From Myxococcales bacterium (GTDB lineage: Bacteria; Myxococcota; B64-G9), in the NCBI GenBank assembly GCA_012798435.1, contig JAAZNF010000040.1, forward strand, positions 1 through 51,346: 51,346 nucleotides of DNA, written 5' to 3'. The translations under genes and the position numbers were made by a program. How positions within the stretch are numbered: position 1 is the stretch's first letter; each line of letters opens with the position of its first letter. Under the pieces are notes generated by a model. That model made no database searches and had not been told where the DNA came from. It saw only the letters and a list, made by a program, of their open reading frames with translations. Below are positions 37,643 to 45,753 of the stretch, one piece after another.

Positions 37643-38698
37643 ATGGATTCCGCCCGTACGATGCACACATTTATCGCAGAAATATCGTTGCGTGACCGAC
37701 CGCGAGGAGGCCGAAAGAGCCAGCGCGGGCGGTCGTGTTTTGTACCGCCTTGGCGCGAATGCGCCGTGCGAGATGGTGGCGGCAGGCTGCGGCGGGGTGA
37801 ACGCTTTCGGCTGGAGCTGTCTTGTTCCCCGCGCCTTGGCTTCGCCTGGTTCTTTCTGGCCGCGGTCGCGGCATTTTCACCAGCGATAGCGTTGGGGGCC
37901 GGGGTCGGTTTCGTCGCCGGCGCGAAGGGCGAGGCTCGCATCGTGCGCGGCGAGGCCTCGCTCCCCGCCGCGATCGGCTCGGAGGTGCTCGAACGCGACA
38001 CGCTGCGGACCGGGCCCGGGGGCCGGCTCCGGGTGCTGCTCTCCGACGACTCGGTGCTCTCGCTCGGGGCGAACTCCGAGCTTCGGATCGTCGAGCACCT
38101 CTTCCAGGAGGGGCAGCGCCGCACCCGGCTCGATCTTTCCGGAGGTCTCGTCCGCTCCCTGGTGCAGAAGATGGTGAGCGGGCGGCCGGCGGACTTCGAG
38201 GTGCGTACCGGCAACGTGGTGAGCGGCGTGCGGGGGACCGAGTTCGTGATACAGCGCATGGACGGGGGCGCCCGCATCGCGGTGCTCTCCGGCGAGGTGG
38301 AATACCTTTCGGACGGCGGGACGCGCGCCTTGCTGGCCGCAGGATTCGGCTGCGACGTCGGCGGGCCGGCCAGCGCGAGCCCGGTGGCGCTCGCCGACGC
38401 CGAGATCCGCTCGCTCAAGGAGTCCACTGACGCCGAGTCGAGCCCGGAGGCGCTGGCGTCCGCCGCGCCGCTCTCCCGCGAGGTGCTGGAGGAGGGGAGT
38501 TTCCTGCCGGCGCGCGAGCGGGCGCCGGAGCAGGAGCCGTTTCGCAGCGAAGCGATGCAGCCTGGCAACAACCGGGTGGGGTTCGGCGGCGACGCCGGGA
38601 CCGACTTCGAGTTGGGGCAGATGTTCGGTCAGACCGGTCCCCAGCCGGGCCACAAGACGGGCGATGTGAGCGTGACCATCACGCTGCGCCCGCGATGA
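37643..38698 (+). CDS. FecR-domain exported protein, copy 2
   Basis: A 351-residue protein, paralogue of the FecR protein at 35921. The FecR domain lies at about 85-230, with LLSDDSVLSLG, FEVRTGNVVSGVRGTEF and VLSGEVEY; the C-terminus ends SVTITLRPR. The membrane signal AWFFLAAVAAFSPAIALGAG starts unusually late, near residue 67, after a long Arg-rich stretch. A start at the GTG at 37766 would give a normal signal peptide and is a serious alternative. It begins five bases after the first lipoprotein stop, which favours the ATG. The order repeats copy 1: FecR then CxxC lipoprotein. Confidence 0.75.
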   Translation: MDSARTMHTFIAEISLRDRPRGGRKSQRGRSCFVPPWRECAVRDGGGRLRRGERFRLELSCSPRLGFAWFFLAAVAAFSPAIALGAGVGFVAGAKGEARIVRGEASLPAAIGSEVLERDTLRTGPGGRLRVLLSDDSVLSLGANSELRIVEHLFQEGQRRTRLDLSGGLVRSLVQKMVSGRPADFEVRTGNVVSGVRGTEFVIQRMDGGARIAVLSGEVEYLSDGGTRALLAAGFGCDVGGPASASPVALADAEIRSLKESTDAESSPEALASAAPLSREVLEEGSFLPARERAPEQEPFRSEAMQPGNNRVGFGGDAGTDFELGQMFGQTGPQPGHKTGDVSVTITLRPR

Positions 38699-38734
38699 TC
38701 GGGAGAGCGTTGGAGCTTGTATTTGAACACCAAC

Positions 38735-39568
38735 ATGCGCCGTATGTTCAAGCATGTTTTGAGCGGCCGACCGCGGGGCCAGCAGAGCCGGCGCGGGCGG
38801 CCGCGCGTTGAAGTTGCGGCCGGAGGCCGCGTCCGGCGCCTCCCTTGGTTGTTCGCTGTTACGCTTCCGTTGCTGGGTGGCTGCTATCCGTACCAGGCGG
38901 GCGATGTGGATGAGGTCGAGGTCCGGGTGCCCGTCGGCACCTTGGGCGCTAAGGAAGAAGACCTCGAGGGACTGCGCGGGTTGCTCGTCCAGCGCCAGGA
39001 TGGCCTCGATGCCGTCTTCGACCTGGGCGCGCCGCGCTCGAACTTCTACCTGGGGCTCTCGTTCGTCTCGAACGCGGGTGGGAGCCAGCCGTCCGTGTCC
39101 GGCATCTCCTCGCTCATGCTGCACCAGGACCCCAACGGCTTCATCACCGAGCTGGATGTCCAGGTCCTGGTGAGTCCGTGCCCGGAGTGCGTCATCAAAG
39201 GGATCGTGTTCTGGAGCCGGGACAGCCGGAGCGTGCAGACCTTTTCGGGGAGCGCGCCGTGCGACATCGAGTCCAGGCAGTGCGCGCTCATCCTCGACGA
39301 GCAACCGACGGGGAACGTGATGGCGCATGCCGTGGGCGGCCAGGAGGGCCTGACGCTGGCCGCGCTGGACGCCGAGGAGTTGGTGCGCTTCCCGCGCGCC
39401 GAGGCCCAGGACGGCGCCGCCGGGTACTACCTCATGGATGCCATTCCGCTGAACCGGCCGTTCATGGTCCAGCTCGACAGGGGCGGTGGCTTCGTCGACG
39501 TCACCGGTGTCGTCCTGACGCAGGAGGGCGAGCGGCGCCAGGTGGACTTCGATCCCGAGAGCCTCTGA
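38735..39568 (+). CDS. CxxC lipoprotein, copy 2
   Basis: A 277-residue lipoprotein paralogous to the one at 36876: the lipobox is LLGGC with the same GCYP start, then VRVPVGTLG and the Cys pair SPCPEC. The N-terminus has an Arg-rich leader (GRPRGQQSRRGR) similar to that of FecR copy 2. The start is uncertain: a TTG at 38717 adds six residues and a start nearer the signal is possible; no strong ribosome site is seen. Function unknown; likely surface exposed with the FecR partner. Confidence 0.68.
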   Translation: MRRMFKHVLSGRPRGQQSRRGRPRVEVAAGGRVRRLPWLFAVTLPLLGGCYPYQAGDVDEVEVRVPVGTLGAKEEDLEGLRGLLVQRQDGLDAVFDLGAPRSNFYLGLSFVSNAGGSQPSVSGISSLMLHQDPNGFITELDVQVLVSPCPECVIKGIVFWSRDSRSVQTFSGSAPCDIESRQCALILDEQPTGNVMAHAVGGQEGLTLAALDAEELVRFPRAEAQDGAAGYYLMDAIPLNRPFMVQLDRGGGFVDVTGVVLTQEGERRQVDFDPESL

Positions 39569-39965
39569 GGCGGTCTCGGGCAATCCGTCATGCGACAGGA
39601 GCGGGCTCGCGGTCGATTGTGTCGGTGGGCAATATGCGACAGTGTCGGGGGGATACACGGCCGTGGTCACAGTGCCTGCCCGCGCCCCGGACAACGACCG
39701 GTCAACGACCGGTGCCAACGACCGGTGCCACCCACCCCGGAAACGCCCCGGAAACGCCCAAAGAAATGATTATTTATCAATAGGTTATAATGAGAACAAG
39801 GGGAGGGTCATCCGGGAGGTGAACGGGGTGGGTGGGAAGGGGTATCCAGGGCAGGGATCAGGGGCGGCGTCGGATTTTTTGCAGATGACAGGCACGGCGG
39901 GTTGTCAGGTTAGATGACCAGGCGGTTCGAAACGGGGCGGGACGGAAAAGTAGCTGGGCGAGCTC
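39569..39965. other. Intergenic region with tandem repeats and an AT-rich island
   Basis: About 400 bases between convergent genes with no convincing gene. It holds short tandem repeats at 39692-39756, then a sharp AT-rich island around 39761-39791 including a TATAAT (39786-39791) without a matching -35 box, then a G-rich stretch to about 39850. No terminator was recognised. Confidence 0.55.
39692..39756. repeat. Tandem 11-base repeats
   Basis: Three copies of CAACGACCGGT (39692-39702, 39703-39713, 39716-39726) and then two of CCCCGGAAACG (39735-39745, 39746-39756). Two unrelated repeats side by side suggest local slippage or protein-binding iterons. Confidence 0.75.
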
Positions 39966-40484
39966 TTACTCGGCGATGCCGATAATCTTCCAGTCGGCCT
40001 TCTTGCGGACGATGACCAAGAGAAAGCCAGGGCGCCGCTCGAAGGTGACGGCGGCGAACACGGCCCCGGCGGGGAAGGCACCCGCGAACTTCTTGGGCGG
40101 CGGGCCGAAGCGCTCGGTCGCCTGCGAGAGCGTCAGGATCTCGATGTCGATCTTCTGCTTGCCGCCGAGGCTCTCCCGCTGCGGCGCGAGCGCCAGGCGG
40201 AGGTGGCGAAGGATCTCCTCGCGTCCGGAGACGACTCGCCCGTCGAAGTTGAAGGGGTCGCCGCACAACGCAGAAAGCGCCTCGTCCTGTTCCGAACCCA
40301 TGGCGGACACGAAGGCGCGCGCCGTCTTGAGCGCGGTGCTCTCAGTCTCCCCCGGAAGCTCGGGGTCGCGCGGCGGTTCATCGCCGCCCTCCTCGGCCGC
40401 CCGCGCGGCGGCGCGCTTTTCGCACTCGGTGCATGGGGCCAAGAGTGCCATGGGAAGCACAAGGCACAAGGCGAGCGTCAGCAT
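39966..40484 (-). CDS. NTF2/SnoaL-like exported or lipoprotein coupled to purC
   Basis: A 172-residue protein starting in a TGATG overlap with the purC stop. The signal (LALCLVLPMALLAPC) ends in a Cys, so it may be a lipoprotein. The mature part (about 55-172, with TARAFVSAMGSEQDEALSAL and a C-terminal WKIIGIAE) looks like the NTF2-like/SnoaL fold: conserved hydrophobic pattern with a ligand cavity. There is no catalytic motif. The link to purine synthesis is only positional. Confidence 0.68.
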   Translation of the reverse strand: MLTLALCLVLPMALLAPCTECEKRAAARAAEEGGDEPPRDPELPGETESTALKTARAFVSAMGSEQDEALSALCGDPFNFDGRVVSGREEILRHLRLALAPQRESLGGKQKIDIEILTLSQATERFGPPPKKFAGAFPAGAVFAAVTFERRPGFLLVIVRKKADWKIIGIAE

Positions 40485-41455
40485 CACGCTATCCCCCGGG
40501 CCGCGATCCCGGCCCGCTTCAGGTTCTGGATCAAGCGCTTCTGGATGTCGCCCCGCGGCAGGGTGGGTTCGCGTCCGGTGAGGCGCTTTTCGAGCCCCAG
40601 GTAGGTGCGGGCCAGCTCTAGGCGCACCTCGGATGTGAGCACCGGGGGCGTCCCGTTGCCCGAGAAGCCGCGCGCAAGGAGCCACTGGCGGATGTTCTCC
40701 TTGTCGAGCATGACCTGCGGCTCCCGGCGCTCGAAGCGGAGCTTGTAGCCCTCGGCCTCCCAGTAGCGGCTCGAGTCCGGGGTGTGCACTTCGTCCATCA
40801 GGTAGAGTTTCTCGCCTTCCAGGCCGAACTCGTACTTGGTGTCGACCAGCAGCAGGCCCCGCCGGGCCGCCTCTTGCTCGCCGAACTCGAACAGTCGGCG
40901 GGCGGCGGCCTCGATACGATACCAGAGCGGCTCGCTGATCAGGCCCCGGCGCAGCGCCTCCGTCGGGGCGATGGGCTGATCGTGCTCGCCGACCGCCTCC
41001 TTGGTGGTGGGCGTGAGGATGGGCTCGTCGAAGCGCTGATCGGGGCGCAGGCCCTCTGAAAGCCTCAGGCCATAGATCTCCCGCGCGCCCTTCTCGTACT
41101 CGCGCCACAGGCTGCCGGTGATGTAGCGGCGCATGACGATCTCGAGCGGGATGGGCTGGAGCTTCTTCACCACCATGGCGCACGGGTCGGGGAGCGACAG
41201 CATGTGGTTGGGGCACAGCTCGCGGGTCTTGTCGAACCAGTGGGCGGCGATGCTGTTGAGCGTCTGGCCCTTGCAGGGGATGGTCCCCAGCACCACGTCG
41301 AAGGCGCTGATGCGGTCGGTGGTGACGATGAGCAGGCGGTCGCCGAGGTCGTAGACGTCGCGCACCTTGCCCCGCGCGGGCTCCGGCAGGCCGGGGATCT
41401 CCGTCCGCTCCAGGGTGCAGTCGAGCAGCGGAAGCAACGGGTCGGTCTTTTCCAT
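40484..41455 (-). CDS. purC: SAICAR synthetase
   Basis: A 323-residue phosphoribosylaminoimidazole-succinocarboxamide synthase, the ATP-dependent ligase that adds aspartate in purine biosynthesis. Family motifs: GKVRDVYDLGDRLLIVTTDRISAFDVVL near the N-terminus, RRYITGSLWREYEKG, LVDTKYEFG and MDEVHTPDSSRYW. The length suits the long bacterial form. It is followed by the NTF2-like gene in a TGATG overlap. No promoter could be recognised in the 160-base gap upstream. Confidence 0.96.
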   Translation of the reverse strand: MEKTDPLLPLLDCTLERTEIPGLPEPARGKVRDVYDLGDRLLIVTTDRISAFDVVLGTIPCKGQTLNSIAAHWFDKTRELCPNHMLSLPDPCAMVVKKLQPIPLEIVMRRYITGSLWREYEKGAREIYGLRLSEGLRPDQRFDEPILTPTTKEAVGEHDQPIAPTEALRRGLISEPLWYRIEAAARRLFEFGEQEAARRGLLLVDTKYEFGLEGEKLYLMDEVHTPDSSRYWEAEGYKLRFERREPQVMLDKENIRQWLLARGFSGNGTPPVLTSEVRLELARTYLGLEKRLTGREPTLPRGDIQKRLIQNLKRAGIAARGIA

Positions 41456-41616
41456 GCTCGTTCGTCTACCACGCGCCCCGCGGACGGATCAAGCGGGTTC
41501 GGAGCCTACCCCGCCTCGCTGTTTTCCCAGCAAAGTTCAACACCAAGCTCCACAACGGCTCGGGCAATTGGGGGACGCTGCGGGGGCTCGGTATGTCCGG
41601 GGACCAGGAGCCTGCT

Positions 41617-43140
41617 TCAGGGGTTGGGCACGCCGGTGGCGGCGATGATGCCCTTGAGGTCGTCGTCGGTGAAGGACAGCCCCGCCCCGAAGAAGTAGTC
41701 GAACACCTTGCGCCCGTTGAAGAAGTCGTCCCCGCCGGCGACCAGGTACACGTGGTTGGCCAGCCAGGTGGGCCGGTACACCAGCATGGCCTTGAGGCGC
41801 GGCGCGGCGGAGGTGCCGAACTCGTTCTTGCCGAACTGGAAGAGGTCGAGCCGGAGTTGGAGGTCGTCGTTGAAAAGGAAGAAGTCGGCACCCAGGCCGC
41901 CGGTGTTCTCCATGATGCCGAAGCGCAGGCCCAAGAAGAAGAAGCGCTTTTCGAACTGCAACGAGAACTTGAACTTGTCGCGCACGGTGATGGACTTGGT
42001 GCGGTTGGCCGGGTCGGAGCAGTCGCGGCTGGTGTCGTTGCAGGTCTCGATCACCTCCACATCGCCGCGCGGATCGTCGATCACCTCGATCATGTAGTAC
42101 TTGTCCGACTTGGGGATGAGCTTCAGCGCCAGGTAGTTCTTGGCGGCGTTCTTGTTGACGTGGTACTCGGAGTGGAGGTCGATGAGGAGCTGCAAACGGC
42201 CGATGGGGGAGGTGATGGAAGAGACGTCGGAGAGGATGCCCTCGGCCTTGTTCAGAATGCGGTCGTCGTTGACCAGCCGGCCCAGGGTGCCGTCGCCCTC
42301 GTTGATCTTCTGGGTGATCTGGTCCAGGTTCTCGAGCGAGCGGTTGGCCTTCTTCAGCGTCTCCTTGAAGCCGCCCACGCTCTCCTTGAAGTCGCCCTCG
42401 CCCCGCCCCACGATGTCGTTCAGGTTGGCCACCAGGGCCTTCATGTCCCGGGTCACGTCGCGGATGTTGTCCAGGATCTCGCCGTAGCGGCCGCGGGCGC
42501 CGGCGGAGATGCCGGAGACGTCCTCCAGGATGCGCTCCACCTTGGCGGAGCCGGTGTCGAAGACCTGGTTCACCCGCTCGGTCAGTCGGGTGACGTTGTC
42601 GGCGATGCGGTTCATGTTGCGTATCACCCCGCCCAGCGAGTCCTCGCGGTCCATCTGGCCGATGGTCTTCGACAGCGACTCGGTCACGGTGCGGATGTCG
42701 CGGGTGATGGCATCCATCTGGCGGAACAGCTCGGGGAAGTCCTTCTCCTCGTAGGTGTTCTCGATGCGGCCGCCGACCGGCAAGGGGTGCTCCCGGTCCC
42801 GGCCCGGGCTGATCTCGAGCAATTTATCGCCGAGCAACGACTCGCTGATCTTGGCGATCTCGGCGTCGCGGAAGAGCGACACGCTCTTGTGGATGCGCAG
42901 GTTGACGCGGGCCCGGCCCTCCTGGAGCTCGATGCTCTCGATGTAGCCGATCTCCACCCCGGCCATGGAGACGCGCGAGCGGGTGGCCACCCCCAGCACG
43001 TTGTTGAACAGCGCGTACACCGGGTAGGTGTCCGCGGCCGAGAAGGCGCCCTCGCGCACCGAACGCAGGCTGTACACCAGGCCCGCGATGGTGACCAGGG
43101 TGACGATTCCGACCTTTACCGGCGTGAAGAATTTCTTCAT
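41617..43140 (-). CDS. mlaD: MlaD/MCE-type lipid-transport protein with long C-terminal extension
   Basis: A 507-residue protein with one N-terminal membrane segment (VKVGIVTLVTIAGLVYSL), an MCE domain at about 38-115 with GVATRSRVSMAGVEIGYIESIEL, a helical coiled region at about 125-290 and a beta-rich C-terminal part (about 300-507) with aromatic strands. MCE proteins are the substrate-binding part of phospholipid-transport systems at the inner membrane. It is longer than MlaD proper, with extra helical and beta parts like PqiB/MCE variants. It lies 57 bases after mlaF; no permease gene (mlaE) is adjacent. Confidence 0.85.
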   Translation of the reverse strand: MKKFFTPVKVGIVTLVTIAGLVYSLRSVREGAFSAADTYPVYALFNNVLGVATRSRVSMAGVEIGYIESIELQEGRARVNLRIHKSVSLFRDAEIAKISESLLGDKLLEISPGRDREHPLPVGGRIENTYEEKDFPELFRQMDAITRDIRTVTESLSKTIGQMDREDSLGGVIRNMNRIADNVTRLTERVNQVFDTGSAKVERILEDVSGISAGARGRYGEILDNIRDVTRDMKALVANLNDIVGRGEGDFKESVGGFKETLKKANRSLENLDQITQKINEGDGTLGRLVNDDRILNKAEGILSDVSSITSPIGRLQLLIDLHSEYHVNKNAAKNYLALKLIPKSDKYYMIEVIDDPRGDVEVIETCNDTSRDCSDPANRTKSITVRDKFKFSLQFEKRFFFLGLRFGIMENTGGLGADFFLFNDDLQLRLDLFQFGKNEFGTSAAPRLKAMLVYRPTWLANHVYLVAGGDDFFNGRKVFDYFFGAGLSFTDDDLKGIIAATGVPNP

Positions 43141-43197
43141 GGTCGCGCGTCCAGGCCGAAACTACCCCATGCCGCGCGCGTGCGCAACAAAACCCGC

Positions 43198-43959
43198 TCA
43201 TTCCCCCTTGGCGAACCAGGTGGAGAGGAACTTGTGCACAAAGGGGTGGCGGCTGCGCCGCAGATCATCGGCGGAGCCCTGCTCGACGATGAGCCCCTCG
43301 TGGATCATGGCGATGTGATCGCCGATGCGGAAAGACGAGGCGATGTCGTGGGTGATGACCACCGAGGTGACTCCCAGACGGGCCTTGGCGTTCTGGATCA
43401 TCTCGTCGACGCTGTTGGCGTTGATGGGGTCGAGCCCGGTGGTGGGCTCGTCGTACAGGATGATCTTGGGGTCCAGCACGATGGCCCGGGCCAGGCCGAC
43501 CCGCTTGCGCATGCCGCCTGAGAGCTCTGCCGGGAACAGGTGCTCGCTGCCAGCCAGGTCCACCAGCGCAAGCTTCTCGGCCACGATGCGGCGGATCTCC
43601 TTGTCGGGTAGGTTGCGGTGCTCGCGCAGCGGAAAGGCCACGTTGTCCCCGACGCTCATGGAGTCGAACAGCGCCGCGCTCTGGAAGACCATGCCGAACT
43701 TGGCGCGCACCCGGGTGAGCTCGCGCTCGGAAAGACCCGTGGTGTCCTCGCCGTCCACCAGGACGCTGCCGCGGTCCGGGCGCAACAGGCCGATCATGTG
43801 CTTCATCAGCACGCTTTTCCCGGAGCCGCTGCCGCCGATGATGACGGTGGTGCGGCCCTCCAGGGCCAGAAGGTCGATCCCGCGCAGGACGTGGTTGTCC
43901 CCGAAGGTCTTGTGCACCCCCCGGACCTCGATCATGGCGCGGGGGCGCTCGGGGCTCAT
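43198..43959 (-). CDS. mlaF: ABC transporter ATP-binding subunit (MlaF)
   Basis: A 253-residue ATPase. Walker A GGSGSGKS is at 42-49, signature LSGGM at 146-150, Walker B ILYDEP at 167-172 followed by TTGLDP. The LSGGMRKRVGLARA and the PTTGLDPI sequence are typical of MlaF-type lipid-transport ATPases. The start overlaps the regulator stop as ATGA. It would power the MCE protein encoded downstream, but needs a permease elsewhere in the genome. Confidence 0.9.
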   Translation of the reverse strand: MSPERPRAMIEVRGVHKTFGDNHVLRGIDLLALEGRTTVIIGGSGSGKSVLMKHMIGLLRPDRGSVLVDGEDTTGLSERELTRVRAKFGMVFQSAALFDSMSVGDNVAFPLREHRNLPDKEIRRIVAEKLALVDLAGSEHLFPAELSGGMRKRVGLARAIVLDPKIILYDEPTTGLDPINANSVDEMIQNAKARLGVTSVVITHDIASSFRIGDHIAMIHEGLIVEQGSADDLRRSRHPFVHKFLSTWFAKGE

Positions 43960-44645
43960 GCGCCGGACTCCCGGTAGAACTGGGGGCGCAGGATGATGGT
44001 CTTGCCCTGCAGGTCCAGCAGGCCGCGGCGCTGGAACTCCGAGAGCGCCCGCGAGACCGTCTCCCGCGAGGTGTTGATCATGCCGGCGATGTCCTGCTGG
44101 GTGGGCCTTTTCCGGATGCGGATGCCGCCGCCCTCGATCTCCTCGCCGTCGGTCTGGGCCAGCTCACGAAGCAGGCGGGCCACCCGGCCGTACACGTCGA
44201 GCAGGGACAGGTTGGAGATGATCTCGTCGGCCTTTCGCAGGCGGCGGCACAGCTCGGCCATGACCGAAAACGCCGCCGAGGGGTGCTGCTCGAGGTAGCG
44301 GCGGAAGGTGTCGCGCTGTAACACGATCAACGTGGCGGCCTCCAGCGTCACCACGTTGGCGGAGCGGGGCAGGTTGTCGAGCAGGGCCATCTCGCCGAAG
44401 AAGTCGCCCGCCCGGAACACCGACAGCACCACCTCGCGCCCGCTCTCGCCGTACAGCACCACCTTCACCCGCCCGCGGGCGATGACGAACATGGCGTCGC
44501 CCGGGTCGTCCTGGGAGAATACCAGGCTGTCCTTGGGGTACTCCTTGGTGACCACCAGGCCCGCCAGGTTCGAGAGCACCGCCTCGTCCATGGCGGAGAA
44601 GATGGACACGCCCTTGAGCAGCTCCCGGATGTCGCTCTGGTTCAT
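43956..44645 (-). CDS. Crp/Fnr-family transcription regulator
   Basis: A 229-residue regulator: an N-terminal cyclic-nucleotide-binding beta-roll (about 20-130, with GDFFGEMALLDNLPRSANVV) and a C-terminal winged helix-turn-helix (about 165-220, TQQDIAGMINTSRETVSRAL). The GEMALLDNxPRSA stretch is that of true cNMP-binding members, so cAMP or cGMP is plausible; there is no Fnr-type Cys cluster. AGGAGG six bases before the ATG at 44645 decides the start over the GTG at 44651. It is co-transcribed with mlaF (ATGA overlap) and may bind palindromes such as 35847-35862; that is inference. Confidence 0.9.
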   Translation of the reverse strand: MNQSDIRELLKGVSIFSAMDEAVLSNLAGLVVTKEYPKDSLVFSQDDPGDAMFVIARGRVKVVLYGESGREVVLSVFRAGDFFGEMALLDNLPRSANVVTLEAATLIVLQRDTFRRYLEQHPSAAFSVMAELCRRLRKADEIISNLSLLDVYGRVARLLRELAQTDGEEIEGGGIRIRKRPTQQDIAGMINTSRETVSRALSEFQRRGLLDLQGKTIILRPQFYRESGA

Positions 44646-44666
44646 GCTCACCCTCCTATGCCCGTG

Positions 44667-44695
44667 AATCTATCGGTGGCCCAGTCCCCTGTCAA
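44667..44695 (-). promoter_or_regulatory. Promoter of the Crp/Fnr-mlaF-mlaD operon
   Basis: On the minus strand a perfect TTGACA (44695-44690), a 17-base spacer and TAGATT (44672-44667). Transcription would begin near 44660, just before the AGGAGG site at 44657-44652. Confidence 0.6.
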
Positions 44696-44801
44696 ACCGA
44701 GAGAGGACGGCGACACCTGGGCCGCGAGGTGCCAGGTGGCGGTCCTGGAGCGGGGGCGCTTGGTCACCGACCCGTCCGTGGCACGGTGTCGATGAAACCG
44801 G

Positions 44802-44831
44802 TTGACCTCGGATTTTTCAGCGCGCTATCAT
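44802..44831 (+). promoter_or_regulatory. Promoter of the 66-residue gene
   Basis: TTGACC (44802-44807), 18 bases, TATCAT (44826-44831). The ATG at 44830 lies inside the -10 box, so the gene must begin at 44854. Confidence 0.55.
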
Positions 44832-44853
44832 GCAGGCGGAAATCGGAGCGCGC

Positions 44854-45054
44854 ATGAACCTCACCGGCCACCCCGACGGCCTTCAGGCCCTCAAGCAGAT
44901 CAAGGAAGAGCGAAAGGACTTCCTCAAGTTCCTCATCACCGAGGCCAAGACCTCGTTCGGGCGGTTCGCCGAATTCCGCGGCGCCGACGGCCGGCGCTGG
45001 AAGATGACCTGGGTCGCCCAGCGCGACGAGATGGTCGTCGAGCCCATGCCGTAG
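44854..45054 (+). CDS. Small conserved-looking protein, unknown function
   Basis: A 66-residue cytoplasmic protein with a charged N-terminal helix (LKQIKEERKDFLKFLITEAK) and a beta-rich C-terminal part with Arg and Trp. The GGAG five bases upstream and the promoter position fix the ATG at 44854. No domain is recognised. It is followed 22 bases later by the zinc-ribbon gene. Confidence 0.6.
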   Translation: MNLTGHPDGLQALKQIKEERKDFLKFLITEAKTSFGRFAEFRGADGRRWKMTWVAQRDEMVVEPMP

Positions 45055-45076
45055 GCAATCATCCAAGGAGCCTCGT

Positions 45077-45547
45077 ATGCCCTTCTGTCCCGTGTGCCAG
45101 GCCGAGTACCGCGAGGGATTCACCCGCTGCAACTCCTGCGAGGTGGACCTGGTCGAGTCGCTCACGCCCGAGGACCGCATGAGCGGCGAGGACGTGGCCG
45201 CCTACCTGAAGGACAAGGAGCTGGTGGCGGTCACCCGCGGGCTCTCCGACGTGGTGCTGGAGGCGCAGGATCTGCTACGCCAGAACCGGGTGGCGGCCCT
45301 GATGACCGAAGACACCAGCTACGTCCCCGAACCGGGCCACCCCAAACGCATGCTGCTGGTGGTGGCCAAGGAGCAGCTCGATCGGGCCATCCAGGTGCTA
45401 TCCGGCCGCTTTCACGAAATGCTGGCGAACGAGGGTCTGAGCGCCCCGGCGGAACTCACCGTGGAGAAGTGCCCGGCGTGCGGGCACGCCGTCCCCGAGG
45501 ATGCCGAGGAGTGTCCCGAGTGCGGCCTGGTCATCGGCAAGGCCTGA
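45077..45547 (+). CDS. Double zinc-ribbon protein
   Basis: A 156-residue cytoplasmic protein with CxxC...CxxC zinc ribbons at both ends (CPVC/CNSC near the N-terminus, CPACG/CPECG at the C-terminus) and a central region (about 45-110) like the DUF2007-type putative signal-transducing domain. AAGGAG precedes the ATG. It may serve as a protein-interaction adaptor; the function is unknown. It lies just before the Ig-like exported protein but has its own ribosome site, and a hairpin separates the two. Confidence 0.78.
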   Translation: MPFCPVCQAEYREGFTRCNSCEVDLVESLTPEDRMSGEDVAAYLKDKELVAVTRGLSDVVLEAQDLLRQNRVAALMTEDTSYVPEPGHPKRMLLVVAKEQLDRAIQVLSGRFHEMLANEGLSAPAELTVEKCPACGHAVPEDAEECPECGLVIGKA

Positions 45548-45609
45548 ACGGGGACGCTCGACCCGGTCCGCCTGTTCCCCATGCGGTCTCTGGCCGCAAA
45601 CCGATATTG

Positions 45610-45649
45610 CGCGCGAACGCGCTGGCTCTTTCGGCTTCGCGTTCGCGCG
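45610..45649. repeat. 12-base-pair hairpin before the Ig-like gene
   Basis: CGCGCGAACGCG (45610-45621) pairs with CGCGTTCGCGCG (45638-45649) around a 16-base loop. No T-run follows. It may mark a transcript end or bind a regulator. Confidence 0.6.
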
Positions 45650-45722
45650 TCGGGTAGCAAATCATGTCGGGCCGCGCTCGCTCCAAAGGGCACGCGGCCG
45701 CCGGCGCGAGCATGCTTTACGA

Positions 45723-45740
45723 ATCGAATGCAGGTTCGAT
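45723..45740. promoter_or_regulatory. Inverted repeat before the Ig-like gene
   Basis: ATCGAA (45723-45728) and TTCGAT (45735-45740) around a six-base spacer, ending 13 bases before the ATG. An operator or leader stem is possible. Confidence 0.35.
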
Positions 45741-45753
45741 AAAGAGACACGAC

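Noticed and set aside
37877-39718. Minus-strand open frame (613 codons) opposite FecR copy 2 and lipoprotein copy 2
   Set aside because: Both plus-strand proteins have recognisable paralogues; the antisense frame has no domain.
39642-39917. Open frame of 91 codons in the tandem-repeat region
   Set aside because: It is built over the 11-mer repeats and the AT-rich island, with no ribosome site and no similarity to anything known to me.
41593-43521. Long plus-strand open frame (642 codons) opposite mlaD
   Set aside because: The mlaD/mlaF reading is well supported by motifs and operon overlaps; the other frame is a Val/Asp/Leu-rich shadow.
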